A DNA stretch of 64,000 bases, taken from the NCBI GenBank assembly GCA_018136815.1, contig CM030935.1:1996388-2060387 (forward strand). The letters run 5' to 3'. Positions within the stretch are counted from its first letter, which is position 1. The number at the start of each line of letters is the position of its first letter. Below, piece after piece: positions 31,086 to 43,297 of this stretch. This DNA is from Isochrysis galbana (lineage: Eukaryota; Haptophyta; Isochrysidales; Isochrysidaceae). The notes beneath the pieces were generated by a model. That model was not told where the DNA came from. It was given only the letters and a program-made list of their open reading frames with translations, and did not search any database. The position numbers were made by a program, and so were the translations under genes.

Positions 31086-33183
31086 ATGCCTATCTTCTTC
31101 GAGGGTGTGACGCTGGATGTACCTGAAGGAGTGAGCGCCGCAGTCCGAGACGGAAAACTGCACCTGAGTTTTGAAACTTTCACTGGCACCGTCTCTCTCT
31201 CGCCAGGGGTTGAAAAGAGCCGCGAGACGACTACATTCGAGTCTGTTTGCAGGGACAAGGCGCCATACGAGCGGCTGCGCCCCTCCAGCGAGACGCTCGT
31301 CAAGAAGCCTCGTACGAACGCCGCCATCACAGCCGACTGCAATTCTGAGCTCAGTGACGCTTTCTCATGTGCGGCGGAAGCCTCCGCAGGCATTGAGAGC
31401 ACCAGCAATCACAGCAATTTTATGTTCCCCAATGGTGGTCTCAGCCAAGACTCGGATCACGAGGATTTCAGAGACGACATGAGCGTGGGAGATTCGGATG
31501 GTGAGGATGACGCAGCCCTCTCATCACCTAAGCATTCGCTCCCGGACGGCTCGATCTCGGAAGATTGGGCAAAGGGGATAGACTCCTCGAATACGACATT
31601 AGGTGAAGCGCCCATTGGACGAGGTGAGCTAACAGATGCGAGCAATGTCGACAGTCAGCTCGAGAAGCGGCTCACGCGTTCAAGCAAGTGCTCGGGCACC
31701 ATTTCATCGTCCAGATGTGGCTTTGTCACTGTCCAAACCGACCAAGACGGAATTTCTTCATCGAGTGTGCAAGAACCTAAGGAGATGAAATCTCTCTCCC
31801 CGATGGCAACTTCCTTGAAGGAAACTCCCGCGCCCGCGCCCCTTGGCTGCAAGGACAACCTGGTTGTTGCCGGTGAAGCCTTCCCATTCCGTCGCGATGC
31901 GCCTCTCATGAAATGGGAGTGGCAGCCCATTCAAGCCACTGGCCAGGCGCCGCCACCGCGCTGGGCACATTGTGCAGCTGAGCTTGGAAGGAACATGCTG
32001 CTTTTTGGTGGTGATAATTTGGCAGAATGTGAGGGAGCCGACTCCAATGAGCGGCTCTCTGACCTGTATAGCTTCGATGCAGCTCAACTCCACTGGACCC
32101 GATGTCAAGATGCGCCTCAGGGGCGTGCGTGGCACACAGGCACTGCCGTGAGGGGCTCGCTTGACGGTGACTCTGATATCTTTCTTGTCTTTGGAGGCGA
32201 AACGGCCAAACAAGCGGTAAAGGCACGTGCGCAGACATCTAAGCTCCAATCCCTATCCTCGATGCTTTCGTATGACCCGGAGTTCGAGGTGTGGTACGAA
32301 GCAGTCGACCGAGGCCATCGCCCTTGTGGTCGATCTGGACACTCCGCAGTGATCCATACGGTGAATGGTGGTGGCGCCAAGATGCTCGTGTTCGGAGGCT
32401 TCTCTCACGGTAAGGAGCGAGCAAATCCAACGATGGTGTGAGTTATTTGTGATTGGGACACTGGCGAATGCGACATGCACCTCGCGGCCGAGGGCTATGT
32501 CGGTCACTCCAAGCGTTCTCGCCATCACATTCAAAGGCACCACCCCCATGCCCGTGAGACAATACCCGGCACGACGCATGCAATGACGAGCCCAGTCCCC
32601 GACTTGTGGCGCCATGCCCCGCTTGGCAGGATCACGGCGATTCGTTGAGCCCGAGCTGCATGAGCTCCTACCATCTGCGGACTGGGCCTGGCGCCGTCCC
32701 ATCAGCGGCGGACGTCCACCTCCCGGTTGTGCATACCACACAGCAACACGGCTATCACATGGCCGCGTGCTCGTTTTTGGCGGCAACGACGCAGAGTGCT
32801 CCTTTGCTCAGCCGCATATGCTTGCACTATCGACGATGGAGTGGACTCATCCCACGACAACCGGGGATGCGCCAGCCGCTCGCACCGGGCACGCAGCGGT
32901 TAGCCTAGATGGTGTACGCGTCCTCATCTACGGTGGATGGGACTACACTGCAAATGGAGTTGGGTACGATTTCCGCGACGATATCGCTATTTTAGACACG
33001 GACTCGTGGACATGGAGCCGGCCAACCGTGATGGGTGCTGCCCCGGCCGCGCGGGTCGGCCACTCGCTAGTGGCGCTGCCCACATGCGGCGACCGCGTTG
33101 AGCATGCGCTCTTCATGTTTGGTGGACGGGGCGAGGATGACAAGGCTCTCGGGGATCTCTACATGCTTCGACCCATTGCCTAA
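31086..33183 (+). CDS. Kelch-repeat beta-propeller protein
   Basis: Exons 31086-32409 and 32630-33183 are joined by a 220-base GT-AG intron that splits a glycine codon (CACG|GTAAGG ... GGCAG|GA), giving 625 residues. Residues 1-270 are acidic and serine-rich without a known domain. From about residue 274 there are Kelch-type repeats: PPRWAHCAAEL ... MLLFGGDN, WTRCQDAPQGRAWHTG, PCGRSGHSAVI ... MLVFGGFSHG, HTATRLSHGRVLVFGGNDA, PAARTGHAAV ... LIYGGWD and PAARVGHSLVA ... LFMFGGRGED. That makes about six blades, a complete propeller. Such proteins are usually binding scaffolds. No BTB, F-box or other effector domain is present, so the partner is unknown. Confidence 0.85.
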
Positions 33184-33644
33184 ACCACTAGACTAACTAC
33201 TAAGTGTATGCAGGGTGACAACGGAGGAGCGAATGGAACGCCAATCAGATGAATGTGAGATGAGGGGAAGCTTCCGCCTTGTTGCTCGTCGGGAGGGGCA
33301 AAGGGATGCATAGCCTCCACCATCTAGTGCACCCTCCTCTAAGGCCGGCACCTTAAGACATCGGCTTTCTCCCTTAGTAGACGTGATGCACTCTATTCAT
33401 CTTCTCTTCCCACGGAGGGCATCGGCAAGGTGCCTTGCTCATCCACATGGCGTTCGTTCCCAGGGTTGCGGGCGACTATGCGCACGCACTGATGTTATAC
33501 TGCTTCAGACAAGGGAGGAGACTTGTGATTCGGGCGGGGTTGACGTCATAAAATATACTCTAGTGGGTGGGAGCAGCTCATCGTTAGTACAAGTACTACA
33601 AAGTAATAGAAAATAGTAGTAGTAGTATAATATACTTCTACAAT
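33184..33644. other. 3' flank of the Kelch gene
   Basis: No gene is recognised. The end of the stretch (33585-33640) is an AT-rich TAGTAGTAGTATAATATA run directly abutting the family II tail, probably a variable simple-repeat 3' tail of the element on the minus strand. Confidence 0.4.
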
Positions 33645-34220
33645 AATTCATGTTACATCCTAGCCAACCCCACTAGGTGATTGGACACAACTTTTCCGTC
33701 CCGGAATCCCGCCATGCCTGACGAGCCAGGTGTCCGAGTGAGACCGGGGACCGGGGGGAGGGAGGGGGCACTGCCTCGTCCCCTCGATATTTGTCCTCCC
33801 CGGGTGATTTCGACGAGGTTTCGGCGCGCAGCCTGCCCGATTGGCGTGACCATCCGCCATCCGGGTGGCTCCTGTGGATCTGTGGATTTGTGGTTTCCGG
33901 CGGGGCCTCCCATCCGGATGGATCGTCGGAAACGGGCACGCACCGCGCCCGGTCTCGACTTGAAGTTGAGCTTTTTAAGCTTTTGCGAGTTTCGAGTCCA
34001 GCGTCTTTTGTCATTATCATTATCATTATTTGATTACGTTTTGTTGTGGTCGCCCAAGGGGGGGTCCGGGTCCTAATGGGCTCCGGATATGTGCTAGTTG
34101 GGTGTATTGGGAACTTTCTACCGAAAAGAAATCCTCAAATTTCCACAATCCACAAAATTCTGAGATGGTCATTTTTCACCCCTAAATACCTGTTTTACAG
34201 ATCTTTGACCGCCCTACAGC
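33645..34220 (-). mobile_element. Chimeric element: family F body with family II 3' end
   Basis: Read on the minus strand, family F sequence (34215 to 33803) is followed by the last 150 bases of family II (GGGGAGGACAAATATCGAGGGG through GGGGTTGGCTAGGATGTAAC at about 33800-33650). The same family II tail terminates the elements at 9851-11624 and 49928-50819. This suggests that different bodies can use one 3' end recognised by the same reverse transcriptase. Flanking duplications were not found. Confidence 0.65.
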
Positions 34221-34314
34221 CGAAAGGCCCCAAATTTTGGTCAAAATTTTCGATCTCGATCGACCACCCAAATTTGACCAAAAATTGACAAAACTTACGG
34301 GATTGGTAATATAC

Positions 34315-34439
34315 GAGCCATGCACTAATCGCGCACACCCCCATCGCGGGGGTTAGGGGCTCCGTTGTCGATGTGTCGATGGGGCTACGGTCCTACAGCA
34401 CTAAAGTTATGCCCAAACAACAAAAAAACTCTGACGAGT
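34315..34439 (+). repeat. Family G hairpin module upstream of the RFTS-DDT gene
   Basis: The module has the CCCCCATCGCGGGGG hairpin, then GGGGCTCCGTTG, GGGGCTACGGTCC, CAGCACTAAAGTTAT and AAAAACTCTGACG. It is collinear with 22050-22172. The gene start is 275 bases downstream. TACTCTATT and CTAGAGTAGGAG motifs lie between (34467-34504). Confidence 0.6.
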
Positions 34440-34714
34440 AGAGAGAGAAATAGAGAGTTGAGAGTTGTACTCTATTGATGTATTCATATATCCTAGAGTA
34501 GGAGTAATCGTACTAGTGCAGTATTCATAGTGATGACATTGGGCGCGGGGCGGAGAGAGAGAGAGTGAGAGAGAGAGAGAAGCGAGGAGAGAGACCCCTC
34601 CCCCGCGGGGCCCGCGATCGTCGTGGGGGACGCCTCTCGCGGTCGCGCACCGTCGCGCGAGCGCACCCGGGCCCGCACCCGCCACGCCCCCTTCCTCCCT
34701 CTCCTGCTGTTGCT

Positions 34715-37700
34715 ATGGAGCCAGCTGAAAGCAGCGCGGAGCTAGCATACCAAGAGGAGGAAGACAGCCAGCTCGAGCTCTTGATTGAGCTCAACTTTGA
34801 TGAACGTAAGCGAGAGGCTGACCGCTGCCCTTTGCATGCCTTCATCTTGCCTGCTCTCGATCGGTCCACCGAGCTGGCTGTGTCTCACCCAACCGCCACC
34901 TCACCTCACCACTCCCGATTCACTTCGCTTGCAGCCTTGGAGGACGAGGCGAGCTTGGGCGAGAGTTGGGACGACGAGGTGCGGGCGGGCGACCTGCCTA
35001 CACGCAATCTCACCTCGATTGTGGTCTTTGAGGCCATTGGGGATCGGCAGGCGCTCCGAGACCTCGAGGTTCTCGACGAACCGGATCCTCCTCGTCTCCA
35101 AATTGTCGGCCGGCTCACGCGTTCGAACGTTGCTGCTGGGGCGGCGGTCCAGGATCCGGATGCCCCTCTACTGCAATTCCTCGCTACGGAGTGGTCCGTA
35201 GAGTATGATGAGCTGAATGTGACGGTGTGGGCGAGCTCTGAGCATGCCGACTACCGCTTGTTGTCGCCTTGGGCGATTTACGATGGGTACTGGCAGACTC
35301 TCGAGCGAAGGACAGCGCTGGCTGCGCGCTCTATTGCACTGCTCCTAGAAAATGCAGAGTTAACCTACAAACAGCTTTTGCGTCTAGTGGTTGGCCTGAA
35401 CACGTCGGAGCCTGGCTCACTTAAGCTGAAGTCCGAGGAGATGTTGGAGCATGGGCGTTTTGTGCTGGACCAGATTGAAAATACCGATGGCCTCAGTGGG
35501 TGTCGCGCGCTTGGTGGGCTTCGGAATGCTCTACAGCTATCGTCAGCTCGAGATACAAACGATGCCGTAAGCGATGATAGGGGTCAAGTCGCACCGGGAA
35601 AGCAAGCGCAAGCTGCAACTGAGGCGAGTGATGGGAATAAGCGACAGCGTCGTGCTCCTGGGAAATTTCAGTTCAAGGAGGAGCCAGAGTCACGGAAACG
35701 ACCAAGTTTGCCTAAGAGGGAAAACGGACGACAATTTAGGGCAGACGGGGCCAACCGGCTGAGAGGTAAACAGAGTCTATCTAGCAAGGATCGTGGACGC
35801 TATGGCGCTCGTGCTCTGAAGGCAGTAAATGAGCATGACTGTGATGGGCCAGAAAAGCCTCAAACAGCATACACATACTTTCACCGTCACACGCGCGACG
35901 CGTTGAAGGCAGAAGCCGCAGCAGCGGTGAAGGCTCAGGATTCTAGCATGGAAATTTGCCTTTCATTTGGCGAGGTTGCGAGCGCCGTCACACAGCGGTG
36001 GAAAAAGGCAACCAAAGCGGAACGTGAGGTTTTTGAGGAGATCGCTGCTGCCGATCGCGAACGTTACGCTCTTGAGATTCGAGCGCTCGAGACAGAACGA
36101 GCTCGCGTTGGACGCGGGCGGAAGCGCTCGTCTGAAGCTATCGGGATGTCCGACGCACCATCCGCTAGAGACGACAGCAACTGTGGCGGCGACGCCACAC
36201 CTGACGGTAGTCACCGCTCCAAGGAAGGTGAGGCGCATGGGCATGGTCGGAGATCAAGTGCCGAGCTTGGATCGGCCCCCGTATTTCCAATGGACGACGC
36301 CTTGCTCATCAGGAAGGAGCAGGCGTATCGAGCGTACCTAGTAGCCTCCGGTCGAAACCTTGCCCCAGATCTTGGAGACGACCCAACTAGGACGAATGGG
36401 CACCGGACGCAGCCAGCCTTTGTATATCCACCTACTCTACGCCCTTATCCACCCAGGCGATTGCCGCCGTTACCCTGCCTGCCGGAGGCATCACCCCTCC
36501 GGCTGAGTGTAGAACTCGAGTACCCAGCTCTCACACGCTTACTGATGTTGTGGGACATGTGTGCGCACCTGGCGGACGCATTCCAGCTAGCCCCACGTTG
36601 CATGCCCCTGCATGCTCTTGGGCATGCTCTTAGCTGTGCAACCGCATTGGACTTTTCGCTCGTCACACAGCTGCACTGTGCGATGCTGCGGGTCATCGCG
36701 CGCGACCGTCAGACAGACGAAGAATGGCGCACATGGGCGAAGACTGTGCAAGGCGCGCACCTACACCTAACATGGCCAGCGTTGATGGGTCAGCTCCTAG
36801 CTAGTGCCGACGATTTTGCTTGCTATTCCAATGAAACCTCCTCGGTAGTGTCCAAGGCACTTAGCGGCAAAGAGTGGGTCGCACTGACACCAACAGCGCG
36901 TGTCGAGATACTCGGATGGCTAGCAGACCGCGCACTCCAGGTGACACCTTCTCTCCTATGCATTGGCGGTGGGGTGGTAGTTTTCAATCGTACACTTGCC
37001 CGAGTCACCTCCAAGAGGTGGCGCGAGGCCGGCGTGAAGAGGCAGGTGGAATGCTTGCGGATGCGGCGGCTTGTAGGGAAGAGCGCGGTGTCAGTAGCCT
37101 TGATTCACATCTTCCCAATGTCGTGCTTCCCCGATGATTCCTCAGACTGACACGATCCGACGCCACCTTGACCGTTCGGCCGACGGCGTGGCTAGCACGC
37201 GAAAGGAACGTGCTGCTGTTGTTATACAGGAAGAGGGTCTGGCGATCGCGGAAAAGGAAGCGAGGCTACGATTGGCCGAGATTCTTGAGCACTCCGCTGC
37301 CGCCAACGGTCGCGCGGCAGCAGCTCAGAGTGCTGAAGCAGAGGCTGCGCAGCGGGCCACCATCGGCAAGCTCGAGAACGACCTCGCGATATTGAGGAGC
37401 AAGCGGCGAGATCTTGATGTAGTCTTGGAAGGCATGTCCCTCCGATCTGATGTGCTTGGTGTCGATCGCTACGGCCGCGTCTATAGGCTGCTAGGGGGTC
37501 CTCTTTGCGCCTCCCTGCTTCTGCAACTACCCGAGTCTGCGGCATCCATTCCGAACCCCCCAAGCATAGCCATCCGGGCCGTTTCAGACGAGGCTTGCTG
37601 TTCGAGCGATGGCGCATGGGAGGAGATAAGCGGGCACGAAACACTTCGGAATTTGATCGAAGCACTTCACCCAGATGGGATACGCGAAGGTCCGCTCCGC

Positions 37701-39161
37701 ATCGCGCTCGCGCGAGTTCTCCAACCTACTCTGGATGCGGCGTTTGACACAACATGTCAGCGTACTCACAGCGCTCATAGTATACATGACGTGCCTGATA
37801 GCACGAGAACGAGCGGAGGCGGGAAATGCTCCGCGGGTAGCCCTTCGGGCGGATCCAGCTGGCCGAATGACACGAGGGCGGTGACCATTGCCAATGGAGC
37901 TGATAAGCCTGCAGCCGCCGCGGATTCACAGCGAACTGAACGCCAACAGCGCGCCGCTGCTAGCTTGTGCACTGCCTTGCTCAACGGCAAGGTCATCGAG
38001 CCGCTGGATAAGGGCGCGGCCATGGCCAAGGCACTTCTGGAGAGCTATGCTAATGTCCCACCGAGCACCTCCTCGAGCACTGAGGCAGGTCCGCTCGTCA
38101 ATTCATCAGGAGCTGGAATGTGCAAGGCAGTGGCTGCAGCCGTTGCATCGAGGCTCGCTCGCTTTGTATCTGCAGTCAACGCTCGTGCTGCAAACATCGT
38201 CGCATCTGACGAGGTCCGGGCTTCTATGCTGCGTGGTACGGCCGCCAGGGTTAGTGAGATCGCAGACATTGAATACTTGTCACAGCTGCCACCGTTGCCA
38301 TCGCCACTTGCCCAGGCATTTGAGCGGCTACGGTACGCCATTCTCGAGCTTGAAGACAGGCTCAATGGTGCGGGCGCGTGCTGGTTGGACCACATGCCAC
38401 TGGGACGCTCATGGACGGCACATGTGCATAAGGCATGTGAACCTGTCGAGCTCAGCGCTGCGCTCATTGTGCTCGAGGATGTGATTGCTCCTCATGCGCG
38501 TTCACAAGAGTGGGACACTGAGTGCGCCGCAAGTTGGCGAGGGGAGGTGCAACACGCAACCACTATTGCAGCAGTAGCTACTTGCTTGGTCCTCCTGGAC
38601 GATGTTTGCTGCGACTGGGAAACCCTGGAAAAGGTAGGTGATCAACCAAACGACGCCAAGAAAGCGGCAGCAGCTCGATCTGTCAAGCGGTCTCCTCGAC
38701 CGCCACGAGCGCGACTAGACGAGGCCGACTTCGCTCGCACCCGCGGTACGACACTAGGGCTAGTAAGGTGGTGCTCGCATAGCCCTTCCCCGCAGATTGA
38801 ATTGCGTGCAATTGTCGAGGGTGAGCTCTTCCGATTGATTCCGCACCCTCGTGGCGGGTGGGAATCAGAGCACCTGGGCATGGCGCCGCTAGTCGACTTG
38901 CACGGGCTGACTGTCAGCGAGGTGCGAGGCGTACGCGTCACGGCTTGGTACGAGGAGGAGGTCGAGGAGGGTGAAGTACGAGACGTACCCTACTCGGGGG
39001 TGGTGATCGACGCCTCGGGGTGCCAAACTGGGAAGCGAGGCATGAAAGTGCGTTTCGATTCGGCGCTCGACAAAAACGGAAATCCTGAAGTTCTGAATAT
39101 CGGCAATGATGATGAGTGGCTGTATGGCTTACACTATTCCAAGCCCGATAAGAAATTTTGA
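34715..39161 (+). CDS. Chromatin protein with RFTS, HMG-box, DDT and WHIM domains
   Basis: Exons 34715-36940 and 37146-39161 (205-base GT-AG intron, phase 0) encode 1413 residues. Residues about 95-255 resemble the replication-foci (RFTS) domain of DNMT1/MET1 (VWASSEHADYRLLSPWAIYDGYW, then a long helix). An HMG-box follows at about 379-455 (KPQTAYTYFHRHTRDAL ... RWKKATKAEREVFEE). Next come a DDT domain at about 605-670 (LLMLWDMCAHLADAF) and WHIM1 at 720-744 (LTPTARVEILGWLADRAL). WHIM2 (DVLGVDRYGRVYRLLGG) is near 842, and a Tudor-like tail contains YSGVVIDASG and KVRFD. DDT-WHIM proteins are ISWI remodeller partners that read linker DNA. The intron falls inside WHIM1, and splicing restores ALQTDTIRRHLD. 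There is no DNA-methyltransferase catalytic domain. The domain order seems unusual. Confidence 0.85.
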
Positions 39162-39692
39162 TCACGATCCGCATGGCGCCGCGGTGGTGCAAGACGCTCC
39201 CTACATGACCACTTAGACAAACAAATACTTGTCACATGCTTGCTCATGCACATTGAGGCACAGCCAGCCCCCTGCAACACATCAGTCTGAGGAGCAAAGC
39301 TTGAAACCCAAGAAGACAAAAAAAATATAATGGTAATTGTTACTGGGTGGGGCGCGGACGCTGGCATGGCGGTGGCGGGTGGCGGTGTATGGTAGAAAAA
39401 AACCTTTTATTATTCTCGCCTCACACGTGGCACGGGGTCATGTTCTGGTAGCCACGCCCCTTCCCCTCCCTCACCCTCACTCCCCGCCCTGCGGCAACTC
39501 CTCTCGGGTGGTGGGCAATTGTGGCAGTTTGCAGTGTAGCGGATGGAAGGCAGCACCGTGTGGAAGCGCGCATGAGGAGAGGGGACACCGGGCATGGGAG
39601 CGTAGAGAGGCGGAGCAGGGGACACGAAGTTGGGCGAAGTGCTGGGGCCTCGGATGGCGCATGGAGCAGACGGGGGGATGGGGACGGGGCAC
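39162..39692. repeat. 3' flank with a LINE 3' fragment
   Basis: The stretch 39395-39510 (AACCTTTTATTATTCTCGCCTCACACGTGGC ... GTAGCCACGCCCC ... GCGGCAACTCCTCTCGGG) is the LINE 3' region, 5'-truncated. It lies in the orientation that puts its 3' end on the left. No gene is seen in 39510-39692. Confidence 0.6.
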
Positions 39693-39708
39693 TCAGCGGC
39701 GATCGGGC

Positions 39709-40036
39709 AACTAAGTTTATACTTGGTTCGCCCATGGCTCCGCTCACCGGAAAATATGTAAGTCCCGCACCTGTTTACAGGAGAAGTCGGGACTGAGGAC
39801 GCCGCCAGCCCGGTAGGCATAGGAGGAAGAGGGGAACGGATCACCGGGGGGGGGGCGCGGGCCACCGACCATATCTAAGCCCTTTTCCCCTATCCCCCTA
39901 GTAGTGCACGGGGGGAGTCGCCTGATGGCGGGGGGGAAAGGAGGGCCGGGAGAGAGGGGGTGTAGAAAGTTTTGCTGCGTGAGTAGAAAGTAGAGGGTCC
40001 ACGGCCGCGTGTGCGGTGAGACTATTAAGAAGTTAA
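39709..40036 (+). mobile_element. Family I retroposon, short complete form
   Basis: The 16-base duplication TCAGCGGCGATCGGGC flanks it at 39693-39708 and 40037-40052. It begins with the hairpin head AACTAAGTTTATACTTGGTT and passes directly to the 3' body (CTCCGCTCACCGG onward, matching 11030-11330). It ends GAGACTATTAAGAAGTTAA. It lacks the GC-rich middle module of the copies at 606 and 10460, so it is an internal-deletion derivative or the basal form. Confidence 0.88.
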
Positions 40037-40052
40037 TCAGCGGCGATCGGGC

Positions 40053-40651
40053 GCGCGACGCAGCAGCAAGAACGAGTGCTTGGGTGGTACCTGGTCGGTG
40101 GGTGTGTCTTCACGTTGGCGCTTCGGCCACAAGGGCGTGTCCATGGGCAATGGGCGGATCGCCCGCTGCGGCGGTCTGGGCGACGGACGGGAGAGGAGGG
40201 GAGCGCGCGGCGGGCGCGCATCTGCCCATGAAACCCCAGCTTTTTAAAATTGGAAATAAGGGCGGCCGCTAGATAGACATAGGGACAATACGATAGCAGG
40301 CCCGTGCGGGCGTGGAAACGCGGCCCGCGGCCGCTAGGGTCTAGGGTGTGGGCCAGAGGGTTGACAGCTCAGCTTATGCCAAATGATAGATGGCAGAGCG
40401 CGCAATGCGCAATGCGCAGAGCGTGACTTTGCGACGCGTGACGGCACGGTTAGCGTGCCCCGATGGGGAGGGCGCCTCGCCCCCATTGGCCCTATTATAA
40501 CAGTAGGTTGCCCGTGACCGATATAGGCAGTAGCCCGGAACCATCATTTTTTAGAATTTGAATTTGGCTCCCTTCTCGCTCTAGGTCCAGTTGTAGCCAT
40601 TGTGCGGTTGTGGTTGTGTGTGCGATCAAGCAAGGCTAAGTTAGTGCAGAA
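40053..40651. other. Intergenic region with a family III-like scrap
   Basis: The segment 40297-40375 (GGCCCGTGCGGGCGTGG ... CAGCTTATGCCAAA) resembles the end of family III and the sequence right of 50839. No gene is recognised. Confidence 0.4.
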
Positions 40652-42307
40652 TTAGTGGAGCCGCACGCGGTTCTGAGCATACAATGAATCTCTCCGATCG
40701 CACATTGCACACTCGAAGGCTTCGGAAATGTGAGCACGCACGTTGCGTGGCATGTTGTCAATGCCGGCCTTCGTGTGGGAAGTTGCAGCAGAAACAGTGG
40801 CAAAGACAACATTCGTAAGCGTTGGTGGCAAGGCCTCATCAAGCAAACAAAGGCAAAAATTTGAGCGTTTCGGGTCGTGAAGGCGTTGGCCTGAGATGGC
40901 GCATCTGCAATAGGGCGCGAAACAATAAATGGAGGAAATGAGGAAATGAGACGTAGGACAGGAAATAGGCACCAGGGAACTTTCGGCTGTCAGCCAAAAG
41001 AATACCAAGTGGCAAAGACCTCCAGCCTACACACGATTGGCTCATAGTGAAAACCGCGAACGCCATCGCGATCGCGATCTCACACAGCGCCGTGAATACT
41101 CCGTAGGGAAACCTACTGACCTGCCACGAAAGACGACATTCATGATGAAAGCCGCGTCGTCAAAGGAGATAGGCCAGGCCTGCGGGGAATCCCACCCGCT
41201 CAAGTCTCGAGGTGGAATCTTCACAGGGTCAAGCGTTGATGTTGTTGAAGGATTCTTCTGGGGAACCTTCATTCGATGCTCTTCTGATTCGATCGAGCCC
41301 TCGCGGGAGTTGCTTTGGATAGTCTTCACCTTGCGCCCCTTGCGCCCCTTACACATCCCCAGCAGCACCTCATTTTCAAACTGTTGAAAGATTCTACGCT
41401 GATAATTCACAGTGAGAGTGGGTAGTGACATGTTGGGCATTCGTGTCGTTCCGTCTTGGAGCAAGTCAATGGCGCGCGTGGCGAGTGCGGCGCCGAAGGC
41501 AGCCGGTACAGGTGGTAAGACGGGCAAAATGCGAACACGAAACGTTGGCTGCGTGCCGAGTTCGGCAGCATTCGCCCCCTCTGGCATTGGTAGGAGGCCT
41601 ACCCTTTGCTTCTCTGATGAATACACGCACTCAATGCGATGCTCGAGCGCATTCCACCAGTCTGCGGCCTCTCCAGCAGGCGCCTCATCCTTCAGGTACT
41701 TCGATAGACTGGTCGCTATCGGATCGCCCAGCACATCGGCGAGAGGAGTAACAAGCAGGGTACCACAGTCTGCCTTGCCACCTGCACCGAGGGCACTTAA
41801 TACGCGAAGGCCTGTTTTGATACAGTGGGCCTGCAACTCGGCCTTAGTTTTGAGATCATCGATCGCATCAATCACCAATGCTGGTTCACCTTCAAGAAGT
41901 TTGTCGGCAATCTTGGCGCAGAACAGAGACACCCGCGCGTCAATATCTGCCTCAGGGTCTACAGCAAGAAGGGCTGCTCGGAGCGCTACGGCCTTCGGTG
42001 TGCCCACGTCCTGTCTGGTTGCAGTCGCATGCCGATTAAGGGAAGAGAGCGTGACCTGGTCGAAATCAACCAGGCGAAGGCGTCGGACGCCACTACGGAA
42101 CAGCAGATGCGCCGCATGGCTCCCCACCCCTCCGAGGCCGATGACAACCACAAGCGGCTGCTGGTGGATGCTCCTCTTCCTCCCGACAGCTAGGGAGAGC
42201 TTTGGCGAGAGCACGATGGGTCTCCGACGCCAGGCGTAGAGGCCAATCGATGAAATAGTGAGCGCAGCGGCCGTGAGCCAACGCGTCACGTCTGCTGACG
42301 CCAGCAT
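40652..42307 (-). CDS. E1-like enzyme of the TcdA/Tcd1 family (tRNA t6A to ct6A)
   Basis: Exons 42307-41121 and 40904-40652 are joined by a 216-base GT-AG intron that splits an arginine codon, giving 479 residues. The start is the first ATG; upstream in-frame codons are non-ATG. A hydrophobic helix (residues 10-25) is followed by arginines, like the membrane anchor of yeast Tcd1/Tcd2. The ThiF nucleotide-binding loop VVVIGLGGVGSHA lies at about 53-65, then RLVDFDQVTLSSLNRH, IDAIDDLKTKAEL and LSALGAGGKAD, matching the family. VRILPVLPPVPAAFG is also conserved. The second exon adds CAISGQRLHDPKRSN ... LTNVVFATVSAATSH, the characteristic C-terminal segment. The enzyme ATP-dependently cyclises t6A37 of tRNAs. 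Eukaryotic members sit at the mitochondrial outer membrane. Confidence 0.88.
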
Positions 42308-42659
42308 GCGGCACCTCGGCACGTGAGGCCCGAGGGAGAGGAGAGGGCGACGGCGAGGGTTGGCGCCGAGCGGACTGGCTGCCCCAAGGAGAGACCACAC
42401 TCCTCCGCTAATTTTAAGCTTACCCTAGAGCTAGCTAGTACGTACGTCAGTTCACTCGTTCATACTACTCTACTTCAAAGTTCACACTAACACTAGGATA
42501 GAGGATAGGCTAAGCTCCTATGCGCAGGTGGCTTGCATTGCCTCTAAGAGATATATTTAGCGCTACTAGGCCTACGTACAGCACACTAAGGGAATGGGAG
42601 GGAGGGCGAACCGAAAAAATCTTCTTATTAATCTCAACTCTCACCGGCTCACCGGGCCC
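42308..42659. promoter_or_regulatory. Upstream region of the Tcd-type gene
   Basis: This short AT/GC-mixed region contains CTAGTACGTACGTC (42433-42446) and CATACTACTCTACTTC (42461-42476) near the gene start, compatible with a promoter. No other gene is present. Confidence 0.35.
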
Positions 42660-43020
42660 TCAGCCCTGAGCCCTGAGTGAGGAGACGAGACTCGACGAGC
42701 GACAAGAGCCGCGTCGGCGCGCTCCATCGCAACCAAGTATCAAGTATAAACTTAATTGCCGTTGGCCCCGCGGAAGACGGCCTCTCGAAGCGTCTTTTTT
42801 GGGCAGTGCTTGATTTTCCAGTATGTTGGTGCCGTCAAGGGTCAAGGTGTCAAGGTCAAGGGTCAAGGGTGACGCGTGACGCGCGTGCGCGTGCGCACCG
42901 TCGCGTTTCCCGACTGCCAGAAGACGACGTCATGTCAGCAGCAAGGAGGATGACCGCAATGAAACCCTGATCGACTTCGTTGAGAGAGCTACGGTGGACG
43001 GTGGACGCTCAGCAGCAGGC
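42660..43020 (-). repeat. Hairpin-head fragment leading into an ATG-GAG-CGC frame
   Basis: On the minus strand the head variant (TAAGTTTATACTTGATACTTGG) at about 42734-42757 is followed at once by GCGATGGAGCGCGCCGACGCG (42713-42733). The same head-plus-ATG arrangement occurs at about 44377-44405. The frame here stops after about 22 codons. Right of it is a GGTCAAG/GGTCAAGGGT microsatellite (42836-42872). Confidence 0.5.
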
Positions 43021-43165
43021 TTACAAAAAAATCTTTTAATTTTCTCGCCTCGCGCGTGGCTATGGAGATAACTACTGTACTACTGTAGCCACGCCCATTG
43101 CCCTTCCTCTCCCTCACTTCACGCCTTGCGGCAACTCCCCTCGTGCTCTACTTAGGGGCCCAAAG
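43021..43165 (-). mobile_element. LINE 3' tail, 5'-truncated
   Basis: AAAAAAATCTTTTAATTTTCTCGCCTC at 43024-43050 is the reversed LINE 3' end. GTAGCCACGCCC, CCTTGCGGCAACTCCCCTCG and CTCTACTTAGGGG follow. It stops sharply at 43165, where a different repeat terminus (AAGTCGCGTTCCGTCAA) starts. Confidence 0.6.
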
Positions 43166-43297
43166 TCGCGTTCCGTCAACCGTCAAAAGAGGGCCAGGCT
43201 ATTTGTTTTCTTTTTGGTTATTATTATTACAATTACAAAGTACAAAGCTAATCACGCTCCCCCACTCCCAACACCCCCAGCTACGCGGGCTGAGTTT

